This document shows, piece after piece, positions 28,491 to 38,220 of a DNA stretch of 64,000 nucleotides. The DNA lies in the NCBI RefSeq assembly GCF_002079055.1, contig NC_047493.1:682001-746000 (forward strand), written 5' to 3'. The stretch is from Saccharomyces paradoxus (lineage: Eukaryota; Ascomycota; Saccharomycetes; Saccharomycetales; Saccharomycetaceae). Made by a program: the position numbers and the translations under genes. Position 1 is the stretch's first letter; each line of letters opens with the position of its first letter. The notes under the pieces are model-generated. The model did no database searches. It was given only the letters and a program-made list of their open reading frames with translations, and had not been told where the DNA came from.

Positions 28491-29279
28491 CTATGCCGGT
28501 TTTATAATGGAGACTAATGTCATAGATAGGATTTGCAGGCTTGATGGGTTTTCAAGACACTTTTCGGTTAAGATCTTCAATGATATTTGAAATTCTTGTA
28601 GAAGGTCTTGATAATCATTGCGCAGATGACGGATATAAGGCGAATTCGAATCAACAAAGGACTCCAATATTCGACGTGATGCTGTAATCAAACTATACAA
28701 TTGCTCAATCAGGCCAGAGCATATTTCTTCTTCTAGTGGTTCTATACCGCACATTTCATGAAGAGATTTACTTAACTTTTTCCCGAGTAAGAGCGCTTCT
28801 GTTATTTGTGAATGATTACGTAGAGAGCCATAAATTTCATCCAACTTCTTTAAGTATTCCAAGACATCCTTTATGATTTCTTGTATATTGCTGATGTCAT
28901 CCTGTATCAAATGATCTAACTGGGTCATAAATTTTTGAAGATCGCTTTGTGTCTTCTCTAAATTCATTAGAGTTTCATTTTGGTCATCTGTATAGGTACT
29001 GGAGAAAATCAGGTAATCATCGTAGTTACTTCTTATTTGTTCTAATAATGTTTGTACCATTTTCTGTGAAAGTCCAGATAGATCTCTAATAAGTGAATCA
29101 AGCGGAAGGTAATGGAAATTTTTCTGCACTAAAAACTTATCAACATCAAAGTTAGCAACATCGGCCCCATTATTCTCAGACTCACGGTACTTCTCTATTT
29201 CTGTTGCGAACAGCTCCTTGGATATTTCTGCAGTTACTGGTAAATCTAGGTCTAGTTCATCATCGTTCATAAAGTCCAT
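28491..29279 (-). CDS. COG2: Cog2, subunit of the COG Golgi tethering complex
   Basis: 262 residues, as in S. cerevisiae, which is much shorter than animal COG2. It belongs to lobe A (Cog1-4) of the conserved oligomeric Golgi complex, needed for retrograde traffic inside the Golgi. The N-terminus is acidic (MDFMNDDELDLDLPV), then a coiled-coil region follows from about 60 to 180 (LRDLSG..., NLEKTQSDLQKFMTQLDHL) typical of COG2 N-terminal domains. No membrane segment. Confidence 0.94.
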   Translation of the reverse strand: MDFMNDDELDLDLPVTAEISKELFATEIEKYRESENNGADVANFDVDKFLVQKNFHYLPLDSLIRDLSGLSQKMVQTLLEQIRSNYDDYLIFSSTYTDDQNETLMNLEKTQSDLQKFMTQLDHLIQDDISNIQEIIKDVLEYLKKLDEIYGSLRNHSQITEALLLGKKLSKSLHEMCGIEPLEEEICSGLIEQLYSLITASRRILESFVDSNSPYIRHLRNDYQDLLQEFQISLKILTEKCLENPSSLQILSMTLVSIIKPA

Positions 29280-29590
29280 TTCGCCCAGAGAGAAATTATG
29301 ACTTCGACTGTTAACCCTTCTCTTTTGATATATGATGGTATGTTTTTTAAGCTTCGTTTTCTTGTCCTGTTGAAGATTTCATAAAAATGGGACATAGGCC
29401 CGACAAAGAATAATTTTGATTTAATTACGGAACCGCCATAAACGCGGTCTTACAGCATGTTGCACCTAAGTTCATATTTGATTATAGAATCACAACAATC
29501 GCACAATAACGGATCAGTAATTTTGAGTAAACCAAAATATAATCACAAATATTAAAGATTCTCTGTTTATTTGGAAAATATAGTTACAAC
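29280..29590. other. Intergenic COG2-tRNA-Asn
   Basis: 311 bp containing the COG2 promoter. No LTR recognised near the tRNA-Asn gene, unlike four other tRNA genes in this window. Confidence 0.5.
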
Positions 29591-29664
29591 GACTCCATGG
29601 CCAAGTTGGTTAAGGCGTGCGACTGTTAATCGCAAGATCGTGAGTTCAACCCTCACTGGGGTCG
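29591..29664 (+). tRNA. tN(GUU)G: tRNA-Asn (GUU)
   Basis: 74 nt. Acceptor GACTCCA pairs with TGGGGTC, discriminator G. Anticodon stem GCGAC/.. with loop TGTTAAT gives anticodon GTT; the T arm is GTGAG-TTCAACC-CTCAC. A T5 run directly downstream terminates Pol III. It lies between COG2 and MEP1. Confidence 0.96.
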
Positions 29665-29902
29665 CTTTTTGTCATGTTTAAAAAAATGGAGAATCGAATT
29701 AGTAATAATCTCGAGTTTCCTTTTTTCCATAAGACTTTAGCCAAAATGTGATAGAAGACCCTTAAGTAAGAGAGTCATTAAAAATGCTAGGTAACGTATA
29801 AACAATGCACATCTATACATATATGGAAGTTTAATAAGGAATAAATAACACGTGCTCATAAAATAATAAAAGAGGAAAACTCGAAGCAAATCAATAAGCT
29901 GT

Positions 29903-31381
29903 TTACCTACCGGCAGGTTTTTCTTGATGAATTGGTGCGACCTTTTCGGATTGAATCATTTCTTCATTCCCGTCCGAGGAACTATTAGTAGCACTGCTGC
30001 TGCGTTGAGCTGCCAAATGAGCGTTGTTCACTCGATGATTTACATCAGAACGTTGAGAATCTTCTTCTACGCCCCATAGATAGTAGTCTCTTCTCACCTC
30101 CACATAATCGTATGCAAATTCACCTATTTGGTCTTCATCCATACCCACCTCCTCTGCCTCCTCAGATATTCTTAACTTCATACCAGGGATGTACCCAAGC
30201 ACAAAGCAAATTATCGCCGTTACAGTGGCAGTGTACCCAATCGATGCGGCAATGTAAGCAATTTGTTTATACATTTGCTTATAATTGTGAGTTACCCAGC
30301 CACCCTCATGCTCTGTAGTACCATCCATACCGATGACCCAGTCTGCCCCGAAAAGGGCATTGAAAATTAGTCCTATTACGCCTGCGACTCCGTGCTCAGC
30401 TAGAATATCCATGGCGTCATCTACTTTGGCGTAATATTTCAACTTCGTTGCAAAGTTACACACAACCCCTGCCACGATGCCTTGAATAAGTGAACCATAA
30501 AGGGTTATACAGCCTGAGCTTGGCGTTGCAGCTACTAGTCCAGAAATGATACCGGAACACAGGCCGACTGTCGACCATTTCTTTTCTGATCTGTAATCCA
30601 GAAGACACCAGGTCATTCCACCAGTAATTGCGCTGAGGCACGTGTTCATAAATGCATAAACTGACCGCAAGTTTGGAGATAATGATGATGCCGAATTAAA
30701 TAGCAGCCAGCCAAACCACAGTATGGACGTACCCAAAGTGACCAACGACACATTATGGGGCCTGAAATTTATTAGCAACTTTTCATTTCTTTTACCCAAA
30801 AACCAAGAATAAACGAACCCGGAAACAGCGCTTAGGATTTCAATGTTCCCGCCGCCTGCCCAATCTAGGACCCCCCATTGGTATGCCCAACCACCTGGTG
30901 ACCAAATCCAATACGTCACTGGACAATAGCCAATGGTAGCTAGAATAAAGAGGAAAACCATGTGCGGTAGCAGCCTGCCTCTTTCGGCAGTGGCGCCGGC
31001 GATAATACTCAAATTGACACAGGAAAACATCATTTGGAAGGTTGCATACGCGAGCTCAGGATACACATCCTCATCGAACTTCTTCCCGTATACATTTCTA
31101 AACCCAAATGAATCCAGATTCCCGATGAATTTATTATTCGGAGCGGACTTGGAAAAGGCCAAAGAGTAACCCCAGAAATACCACTGCAATATACCCACCA
31201 AGGTCGCCATTAATACAACCCAAATTAATGCTAATGCAGACTTCCTTCTTGCCAATCCGGAGTACAAGAAGCCCAGTCCAGGTACCATAAAAAATACCAA
31301 GGCGGCACCTAAAATCATGAAGGCCACAGTAGGGCCATCGTAAGTCTCTGTCGTTAAAGGCCCTGTAGATCGACTCTCCAT
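29903..31381 (-). CDS. MEP1: Mep1, ammonium transporter
   Basis: 492 residues from the ATG at 31381 (MESRSTGPLTTETYDG); the frame runs three codons further only through a GTG. Amt/Mep/Rh family with eleven predicted membrane helices. The ammonium-channel 'twin-His' pair is Glu181 (in AGGGNIEILSA, where most Amt proteins have His) and His330 (DILAEHGVAG). Glu at the first position is the known Mep1/Mep3 type, linked to high-capacity transport, while Mep2 has His-His. The cytosolic tail is Ser-rich. GATA sites upstream fit nitrogen catabolite control. Confidence 0.97.
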   Translation of the reverse strand: MESRSTGPLTTETYDGPTVAFMILGAALVFFMVPGLGFLYSGLARRKSALALIWVVLMATLVGILQWYFWGYSLAFSKSAPNNKFIGNLDSFGFRNVYGKKFDEDVYPELAYATFQMMFSCVNLSIIAGATAERGRLLPHMVFLFILATIGYCPVTYWIWSPGGWAYQWGVLDWAGGGNIEILSAVSGFVYSWFLGKRNEKLLINFRPHNVSLVTLGTSILWFGWLLFNSASSLSPNLRSVYAFMNTCLSAITGGMTWCLLDYRSEKKWSTVGLCSGIISGLVAATPSSGCITLYGSLIQGIVAGVVCNFATKLKYYAKVDDAMDILAEHGVAGVIGLIFNALFGADWVIGMDGTTEHEGGWVTHNYKQMYKQIAYIAASIGYTATVTAIICFVLGYIPGMKLRISEEAEEVGMDEDQIGEFAYDYVEVRRDYYLWGVEEDSQRSDVNHRVNNAHLAAQRSSSATNSSSDGNEEMIQSEKVAPIHQEKPAGR

Positions 31382-32372
31382 GGTTTCCACAATATAAGGA
31401 CCCGTACTGAAGTTTGTGTTTACTCGAATAATCCTGCGACCACAAGCCTAAATAAGTTACAAGACCACCTATAGAAATAAACTACCTTTTAAGTATCCTA
31501 TTCTGGAACTGCATTGTTGACTGGTAAGCAGCGGGTGCTATATAAGCCTAGACCATTTTTCCGATTTTTTTTTTTAAAGAAAAACATTTCCGTCATTGCT
31601 TTCTCATTTCTTTCTTCTTCTCTTCTGTGCTTACATAGTCATAAGATGTCACACAAGGGTGTCTGTAGCAATGGTGAATCTTATCGTTATCGCAATCTCT
31701 ACGGTGCCTCGTCCAATAGGAGGGGAACGCGCCCGCAGAGATAAGCAACCAGGGCCTTTTCTTTTACGCTCAGCCTGACAAAGGGAGGGGAGGCGCAAAA
31801 CAAAGTTCGTGGCAAAGCACAACCGTAGAAGGGCATCGCTATATAGATTTCAAGAATGCCAAAACGCAGTAAAGGTTATATGTATGTCAAAGGGGAAAAG
31901 GGGAGTGGGGAAAGAATACGATTACTCATTCTGCTCTTGTGATTCCTTCTTGTGCGTCATAGTGTTTAACAATTGTGAGGAGAAAGCGATTATACCAGAT
32001 ACAAAATTCACCTTTAAGAATAATTTAAGTAGTGTTTTTATAGGCTTAGTACTGTCTTATCTAAAGGAAAACAGTAGGAGATTTTTTTGAGCGCCCGAAT
32101 AGTGCCGAACACAATTACGGGCGATGGTAGTACTTGTGATATTGTCTTACCTTGCAATCAACACTAGGGGTGTTGCAAGTAGCCGCAGTAACACCTTGGA
32201 GAGGTGTATCCTTTTGAGTGAACGCCATTCTTCTCCGTCCTATGTATTGAATAGTATGATTTTCGATTTTTCTGTGCTGACATAAACCGGCTGTACGAAA
32301 AAACACGTAATCGAGAACTAGTTATTCAAAAGTTGAACTTTAAAGTGGAGGACCGCTCCAGCACAATCAACC
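31382..32372. other. Divergent intergenic MEP1 / YGR122W
   Basis: 991 bp with no believable gene; ORFs of 60-93 codons look random. It holds the two promoters and the GATA motifs listed next. Confidence 0.5.
31680..31745 (-). promoter_or_regulatory. GATA motifs upstream of MEP1
   Basis: CTTATC (31680-31685, GATAAG on the MEP1 strand) and GATAAG (31740-31745), about 300-365 bp upstream of the MEP1 ATG. Paired GATAAG elements bind Gln3/Gat1, which derepress MEP genes on poor nitrogen sources. Regulation is inferred from the family. Confidence 0.6.
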
Positions 32373-33581
32373 ATGCTTGAAAATCCCACGTCTACAAAGA
32401 TACTTCCCTATAAGTTGTCTAACAGTACCAAAATAATAACTGCCATACCTGATGATTTGATTATATTGCGGAATAATTGCATAAATTCACTGAACTGCTC
32501 CTCGTCCAAACTTGACAGGGTCGTTTGTATAGATACCTGGCTGAAATACACCAACGGTTTGTTAACCTACAGATACGAGGTTGATAATGCCGCGGCCCTC
32601 ATTGAAGAGGAGATAGCGATTGCGTTGATCAACGTGGCCGTATTTTATCAGGACATCGGAATTGAAACTTTGCACAGGGCATATGAATCTTCGCAAGCGT
32701 CAAATAACTTATGGACAACAAGCGGGACTTATTTGAAGAGAGGCCTAGGCTTAATCTGCTTTCTCAGGAAGAGCTTTCAAATAAACACGATCAATGATGG
32801 CAGGAAGATACAGGTTCTCAACCTCATCAACCAGCTGTCTTTAGAGTTTCAATTGTTGCAACAGCTAGGGATTATCATTTTAGCACTGTCTAAACTGAGG
32901 TCAAAAGTTAGCAAGGATGCTGTTGCGGATCTTGAGCCTCAAGAATTGGAAGAGCTGGGCAAGTCCAGTGTCTTTTACGCTAAGCTTTGTATTGGATCAT
33001 ATAATACCGCATCGCAATGCCAAGGTGGTCGTATAGTGGACGTATTGTTCATAAAATATTTACAGAGTTTGACCTATCTCTTCCTATCAATTAACCAATA
33101 CAATATTGATGAGTGCGGGATTGCCATCGGGATGCTCCAAGAATCGATCAAAAAACTATTAAATATAGTACCCAACTCACAGCTTAAAGAATTGGACATT
33201 TTATCCTCAACCGATACTACAAAGAAGAGGGATCTGATAAAGATGTCGTTTAAAAGGAAATTACATGGGTCCACTTTGAAAAATCAACGTATGTTTGAAA
33301 AGAAAGTACCATTTTCATCCAAGGCGTGTATGATGCCGTTGCTGAAGTCTTCATTGGATGACTTCATTATCCCACTGACGGTATTACTAAGATACAGATA
33401 CCAGAGGACCAATGAGAATTATTCGTTCAAACCAGTTGAAACCGACGTTGCAAAATTGAATGAGCTTTTCCCCAGAGGAAGATCATCTGATATTGAAGGT
33501 ACTGTGTGGAGTTTCCAAGGTGGACACCTTACATTTGAAAACTCGAACGACGCAACCCATAATTGCGGTGATTATTTTTGA
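32373..33581 (+). CDS. YGR122W: Bro1-domain-like protein linked to the Rim/PalC pH pathway
   Basis: 402 residues, as in S. cerevisiae Ygr122w. The protein is helical (EEIAIALINVAVFYQDIGIE; YLKRGLGLICFLRKSF) and resembles the tetratricopeptide-like core of Bro1 domains; I recall it described as the yeast relative of Aspergillus PalC. Such proteins bind the ESCRT-III subunit Snf7 and help Rim101 activation at alkaline pH. No signal peptide or membrane helix. Family placement is from memory and fold pattern, so function is moderately sure. Confidence 0.88.
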   Translation: MLENPTSTKILPYKLSNSTKIITAIPDDLIILRNNCINSLNCSSSKLDRVVCIDTWLKYTNGLLTYRYEVDNAAALIEEEIAIALINVAVFYQDIGIETLHRAYESSQASNNLWTTSGTYLKRGLGLICFLRKSFQINTINDGRKIQVLNLINQLSLEFQLLQQLGIIILALSKLRSKVSKDAVADLEPQELEELGKSSVFYAKLCIGSYNTASQCQGGRIVDVLFIKYLQSLTYLFLSINQYNIDECGIAIGMLQESIKKLLNIVPNSQLKELDILSSTDTTKKRDLIKMSFKRKLHGSTLKNQRMFEKKVPFSSKACMMPLLKSSLDDFIIPLTVLLRYRYQRTNENYSFKPVETDVAKLNELFPRGRSSDIEGTVWSFQGGHLTFENSNDATHNCGDYF

Positions 33582-33773
33582 GTTGTGATTCAAAAAGGCT
33601 ATACAAATGTAAAACTTCAATATATATATTTTTAAGATCGTATCTATTATAAATACTGCATAATACCTGATCTCAAATATACACCTGGTACAATAAGGGA
33701 CCAACTATCTACTAATTAACCCTAATCACTGGTATTAATACCATTATTCGTGCTACCAAATATCATTATATAT
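33582..33773. other. Spacer between YGR122W and the LTR cluster
   Basis: 192 bp of AT-rich sequence, YGR122W 3' region. Nothing recognised. Confidence 0.4.
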
Positions 33774-33905
33774 GTTGGAGTAAGAATCACGTCACTAATG
33801 CATGATTCTCGAGGAGGAACTTCTAGCGTTTTATGTATACCTAGTGATAGGGCCTTTAATAAAAATGGAATTCAAAAACTTATCCAATTATTCACCCAAT
33901 TCTCA
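33774..33905 (+). mobile_element. Delta LTR remnant, incomplete
   Basis: Begins TGTTGGAGTAAGAATC like a delta start and ends CCCAATTCTCA like a delta end, with TCTCGAGGAGGAACTTCTAG between, but is only about 132 bp, roughly 40 percent of normal. Old Ty1/Ty2-type fossil directly joined to an inverted tau. Confidence 0.7.
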
Positions 33906-34133
33906 AGTCTGACGACTCATATTACTCATATATATAACTACCACACCAAAGTTCAATTAATAGATCTTTAATCGATTGTAGTACTGTCTGAATTGCCCGT
34001 ATAAAATCTCCATGTTCTGCAATAAGCATAACCACACGTAAACGTATACGAGATGTGCATCAGTATATAATGTAAACACTGAGATTGTTACTATAGCCGC
34101 TCAAGTTAACATTAATGACCACCCGTTCCAACA
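33906..34133 (-). mobile_element. Ty4-type tau LTR, incomplete, inverted
   Basis: On the - strand it starts TGTTGGAACGGGTGGTCATT (its outer end at 34133) and continues through CTCGTATACGTTTACGTGTG and TCTATTAATTGAAC, matching the tau at 5113-5420 block by block but with more divergence. About 228 bp of ~371. Older than the 5113 copy judging from their mutual differences. Confidence 0.75.
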
Positions 34134-34153
34134 GTTTCATACGAGTTCCAGAG

Positions 34154-34459
34154 TGTTGGAATGAAATTCTAATATCATCTATTTAGTAGCATATTATCAC
34201 ATGCGGTGTAAGGCGATGACATAAAGATTGAGAAACAGTCATCAAAAGTAATGGAAGCTGAAATGCAGGGATTGATAATGTAATAGGATAATGAATGACA
34301 ACATATAAAAGAAAAGAAGATAACAGTAATATTATTAATTCCCTTTTGTGGATTCCTATATCCTCGAGGAGAGCTTCTAGTATATTCTATATACCTAATA
34401 TTATAGCCTTTAGTAACGATGGAATCCCAACAATTATCTAATTATTCATCCAATTCTCA
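34154..34459 (+). mobile_element. Ty1/Ty2-type delta LTR (solo)
   Basis: About 306 bp, from TGTTGGAATGAAATTCTAAT to CCAATTCTCA. Looks whole apart from slight shortening. The first 32 bases are identical to the delta at 5421 and the rest nearly so. It sits 92 bp upstream of the tRNA-Arg gene, the expected Ty1 window, and 20 bp beyond the outer end of the inverted tau. Confidence 0.92.
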
Positions 34460-34550
34460 GTCTCAGTCGTACGTTGAGTTGATGTACTTAGGAGTGCGAC
34501 GTATACTAGCATATGATGGCGGCAAGTTCCACCGAATTGCAATTACAATA

Positions 34551-34622
34551 GCTCGCGTGGCGTAATGGCAACGCGTCTGACTTCTAATCAGAAGATTATG
34601 GGTTCGACCCCCATCGTGAGTG
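34551..34622 (+). tRNA. tR(UCU)G: tRNA-Arg (UCU)
   Basis: 72 nt. Acceptor GCTCGCG pairs with CGTGAGT (with G-U pairs), discriminator G. The anticodon loop CTTCTAA gives anticodon TCT, reading AGA, the major yeast arginine codon. The T arm contains GGGTTCGACCCCC. A T7 run right after the 3' end is the terminator. Confidence 0.96.
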
Positions 34623-34860
34623 TTTTTTTATCACAGTGACAAATGGCAGGGAGATGAGAATATTTTAGTTTAATAGCCAAGATTACTTTTTCGGGATTCC
34701 AATAATACATAATAATAAACATTATAGAAAAATTAGCGTAAGACGTATAAATTTACTAAAAACGGCTACTTTTCTACTTCATAAGCTTCTATTGTTTTTC
34801 TTTTATTCCTAGATTCCTTGCTTTTGATAATATTTTAGAAAAAAAAATGAAAAAACATGG

Positions 34861-36402
34861 TTATAAACCAAAACCACCATTAGAATAAGCCATTGGTTTT
34901 ATATCTGGGTGCTCAACAGCTTCAAATGTCTCAATTATTAGATTCTCATCATCATTCCTGCCAGCCTGTAAAACACCATTGCCTGGAACGACATGAATAA
35001 CACCTCCAAGATTACCTTGACTATCACAATAGTTTGGAGCACTAAAAACTGTCATCAAATTACCTTTCTGCTCGAATTGTACACCGCCCATTCTTAGCTC
35101 ATGAGATCTAAAAATCTTACGCAACTTGTTGTTTTTTAGGAATTTTTCTGTAATGTCGGGCCCAAAAGCATGTCCTAAACCACGCTGGGAAGGACCCATC
35201 CCGTTTACTTCTTGCGGATCCGCCCATAAGAGTTCCATAAAGGCACCATCCCTAGGTGGTTGAGCGAATCTATTAATATTCTTGAAATCGGATAAAGTTG
35301 CTGAAGCATCACTTGGTAAACCACCATGCATTACGAGGTAATCATTATTGATTAACGTAGCCAATGGCAGACTCTCAAAACTTTGTGAGAACATATTAAA
35401 TATCCTTTGTGAATATTTGTATTTACATTCATCTTCAAACCCATAGATTTTGTTCATATTATCACTCTCATGATTACCTCTGTTCAAAAAAAAATTCTTT
35501 GGATATAGTATTTTCAAACAGTAAAATAGTAATGCCACTTCGCACGACCAGGAACCACGGTCGACAAAATCACCGTTGAATAGGTAGGTGTGCTTGGGAC
35601 TTACTTTACCAAACTTTCGAAATAGATTCAAAACATCGTAAAATTGGCCATGTGTATCACCACATACTGTTATTTTAACATCAGGGGTAGAGTTATTCTC
35701 TAACTCTACCATAGAAGGCTCTTGACGAAATAAGGTATCAGCATGAGAGATAATAGCTGCGACATACTTTTTTGGTAGAAATTTTGCCTTTAGGAAAAGA
35801 TCGTTAACCATTTTGGAAATAAACCCTTGAGACATATTCTTGATCTTTGCACCTTTAAAGGTATTCTTATCATCATATAACTGTTCGAATTCTAACATTG
35901 GACCTTCATAGTTGGCTAAATCTGCATTAGCGTCAAATGAACTCAAGTTCAAAGTTTGACACAAACTGACCCTAGTTTCATTTTCTCCACCTCCAATAGC
36001 TTTTCTGAATCTTTCTTCTCTAATAAACCTATCACATGTAAGCAATGCCTTAGTAGCAGCCGGGTCGTTAGGCTTCGCCTTTAAAAGCACATTCAAATCT
36101 TTCTTAGCCTTCTTAAATTCTAACAGAGCCATACAAGATAACGCACGTCTATGATAAGCTTTGATATTTTTAGGATCCAATTTAATGGCTTCATCACAAT
36201 CATTCAAAGCGCTTTGAAAGTTATCTACCTTAAAGTGAGCAAATGCTCTGTTTGAAAAATAAATAGACTGTGTAGGATCTAAATCGATTGCCTCTGTATA
36301 TTTTTCAATGGCCTTTAAAAAATGCTTTTCTTTTACAAAAACATTTCCTTCATTCTTCCTTTCAAGTGCCTTGGCACGGTCTGCTGCTGTGGAGGTTGAC
36401 AT
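34861..36402 (-). CDS. PPT1: Ppt1, PP5-type serine/threonine phosphatase with TPR
   Basis: 513 residues from the ATG at 36402 (MSTSTAADRAKALERK); upstream codons in frame lack an ATG. Orthologue of PP5: it dephosphorylates Hsp90 and so tunes chaperone activity. Three TPR units cover residues ~12-115 (EGNVFVKEKHFLKAIEKYTE; YFSNRAFAHFKVDNFQSALN). The PPP catalytic domain has all metal-binding signatures: CGDTHGQ, FNGDFVDRG, LNRGNHES and MHGG, plus RSHE and SAPNYCD. The C-terminal tail closes over the active site in this family. No missing key residue. Confidence 0.97.
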   Translation of the reverse strand: MSTSTAADRAKALERKNEGNVFVKEKHFLKAIEKYTEAIDLDPTQSIYFSNRAFAHFKVDNFQSALNDCDEAIKLDPKNIKAYHRRALSCMALLEFKKAKKDLNVLLKAKPNDPAATKALLTCDRFIREERFRKAIGGGENETRVSLCQTLNLSSFDANADLANYEGPMLEFEQLYDDKNTFKGAKIKNMSQGFISKMVNDLFLKAKFLPKKYVAAIISHADTLFRQEPSMVELENNSTPDVKITVCGDTHGQFYDVLNLFRKFGKVSPKHTYLFNGDFVDRGSWSCEVALLFYCLKILYPKNFFLNRGNHESDNMNKIYGFEDECKYKYSQRIFNMFSQSFESLPLATLINNDYLVMHGGLPSDASATLSDFKNINRFAQPPRDGAFMELLWADPQEVNGMGPSQRGLGHAFGPDITEKFLKNNKLRKIFRSHELRMGGVQFEQKGNLMTVFSAPNYCDSQGNLGGVIHVVPGNGVLQAGRNDDENLIIETFEAVEHPDIKPMAYSNGGFGL

Positions 36403-36899
36403 ATTCGAGATGTTCGATGATATTAAGGCGAGCAATATTTCTTATCTTTAAAATCTTTAAGCTTCAGCATCCAGCTCTACAAGCTGTTTTCACCAATTTT
36501 CTTACCTCATCTGTGAAATTTTTCAGTTTCCCGCCGTCGTTTTTTTACTGGTTAGCGTTTTAACGGAAAAAGAAACACGTAGATTCAAAAATCAAAGGAA
36601 CGCTCTCATTAAGAAGTGGGAAGGGACTCACTTATGAGAACAGGAATTGTGTTTGATAATTGCGTCAAACAAAATGTCAAGTCGCCAAGAAAAGTATCAA
36701 GTAACTGCCTAAAAAGAATATTCAAAATGATAGAGGGTGACTGCGTAATATGCTACACTATGGTAGTGCTCTTGGATTTATCGAGATGTAGAGTTCTATG
36801 GTAGATAAAACAAAAGATGGCGGGTGTAGAAAAAAAGAGATCTATATTCACGCTGCTGAATAAACACCAGCTGACCCACTAACTAATGCTAGTTCTATT
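36403..36899. other. PPT1 upstream region
   Basis: About 500 bp upstream of PPT1. No gene or recognised site; short ORFs look random. Confidence 0.4.
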
Positions 36900-37135
36900 G
36901 CTGAAATACTATCACATATACTGTCAAAAATGACATAAATTATGAGGCCAGTAGTATTATATCAAAGCCGTCATCAATTCAATGGTGCTGAAACACCAAG
37001 AATTAACAATGTAATAGGTAATAGACCACGGCTATAAGACGAAAGAAGAAGTTAACATCATGTTTTATAGCGTTAACTACAGTTTTTGAGATTCCTATAT
37101 CTTCGAGGAGAAATTATAGTATATATATTACTTTT
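36900..37135 (+). mobile_element. Strongly decayed delta LTR
   Basis: Recognisable delta blocks in order: ATACTATCACATATACTGTC, AATGACATAAATTATGAG, a GTGCTGAAACACCAAGAATT block, AACAATGTAATAGG, and GATTCCTATATCTTCGAGGA. Divergence is far higher than in the other deltas here, so this is the oldest. It lies about 230 bp upstream of tRNA-Ile. Boundaries approximate; incomplete. Confidence 0.75.
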
Positions 37136-37363
37136 TTTCAAAATTAAATCCTTATACTTACTCCGAGAGCACATATTTATCACACATAATGGGCTTCGTC
37201 ACTTATAATTTGCCTTGTGCAATATCTGATCTAATTGATATAGTGTCGTAAATTTAAACGCAAACCGAGAAAGGTGGAAAAACTGATATACGGAAGGGTC
37301 CTTGAGAAGCTTTTTAATTATACAGATAGTCTCTATATTACTCATAAACTTTCATCAATTACA

Positions 37364-37437
37364 GGTCTCTTGGCCCAGTTGGTTAAGGCACCGTGCTAAT
37401 AACGCGGGGATCAGCGGTTCGATCCCGCTAGAGACCA
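37364..37437 (+). tRNA. tI(AAU)G: tRNA-Ile (AAU)
   Basis: 74 nt. Acceptor GGTCTCT pairs with AGAGACC, discriminator A; the anticodon loop CTAATAA gives AAT (A34 becomes inosine). The T arm is CAGCGGTTCGATCCCGCT. Followed by T5 runs. The decayed delta upstream marks it as a former Ty1 target. Confidence 0.96.
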
Positions 37438-38220
37438 TTTTTGCTTTTTATCCAGATCCCGGTAAAACCAATGATTACCACTCATGTAGTCAACCAGTCC
37501 TTTAACGCCATTACTGTCCTGCCTGTCTAATCAGAGTGCTTTAGCAGAGAAGTTTAACGGTTCCCACGTACAAAGCGATTAATATTATGCGTAAAACAAC
37601 GCAATTGAAGTTCGGAAACGTTCGTAAGGCTAATTTCTTATAACTAAAACAAGAACAAAGTGAGCTACTAGCTTATTCTTAGTTGGAACTCATGACTCCT
37701 CCCATCAAGGTGGGGCCTGGTTATTAGTAAAGAAACCATTCGAAAGGCTCCGTATCTACTAAGAGGGGGATATATCGAACCGCGAAACCATGAGAGAACA
37801 ACTCACGTTGGGTGCAACCGCCCCAATTCTGCTCTCTGCATAACTGGACCTTGTGTATTGGATTCATTCTTCTGGTTTGACAATCGTTCTACGATTACAA
37901 AGTCGTACCTCTGTAACAATGGACCCTGCATAAATGGTCTACATGTTCTATATACTCGTAAACATTTATTTACATATGGGTGCCGCACGGCGTGGGTTTT
38001 TTGCAAATTTTCTTGCTACATTGACTCACGACAAGATTTCTTCAGAAAAAGTTGGTGAAGCCTCATCCAGCTTCTCTGTCTTCTTGGAAAATTATGGCTT
38101 TGAATCGCATATTTTGAAGAGTTTGCCACTTGCCTGGTTTCATTACATTAACGTAACCTCCCTATACTTTTTGCTTTCCAGTCAAGCTACTAAAGCACGA
38201 ATACTTACTATAATCTAAAC
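37438..38220 (+). promoter_or_regulatory. ASN2 promoter region with Gcn4 site
   Basis: 783 bp. TGACTCA at 38022-38028 is a perfect Gcn4 site 193 bp upstream of the ASN2 ATG, and TGACTCC at 37693-37699 is a weaker match. Asparagine synthetase genes are under general amino-acid control. Short ORFs in this interval are not believed. Confidence 0.7.

Noticed and set aside
31514-32090. Several 60-93 codon ORFs between MEP1 and YGR122W
   Set aside because: No recognisable domain, strongly AT-dependent, overlapping each other in different frames in a divergent promoter region.
33750-33971. 73-codon ORF after YGR122W
   Set aside because: Composed of delta and tau LTR sequence, not a gene.
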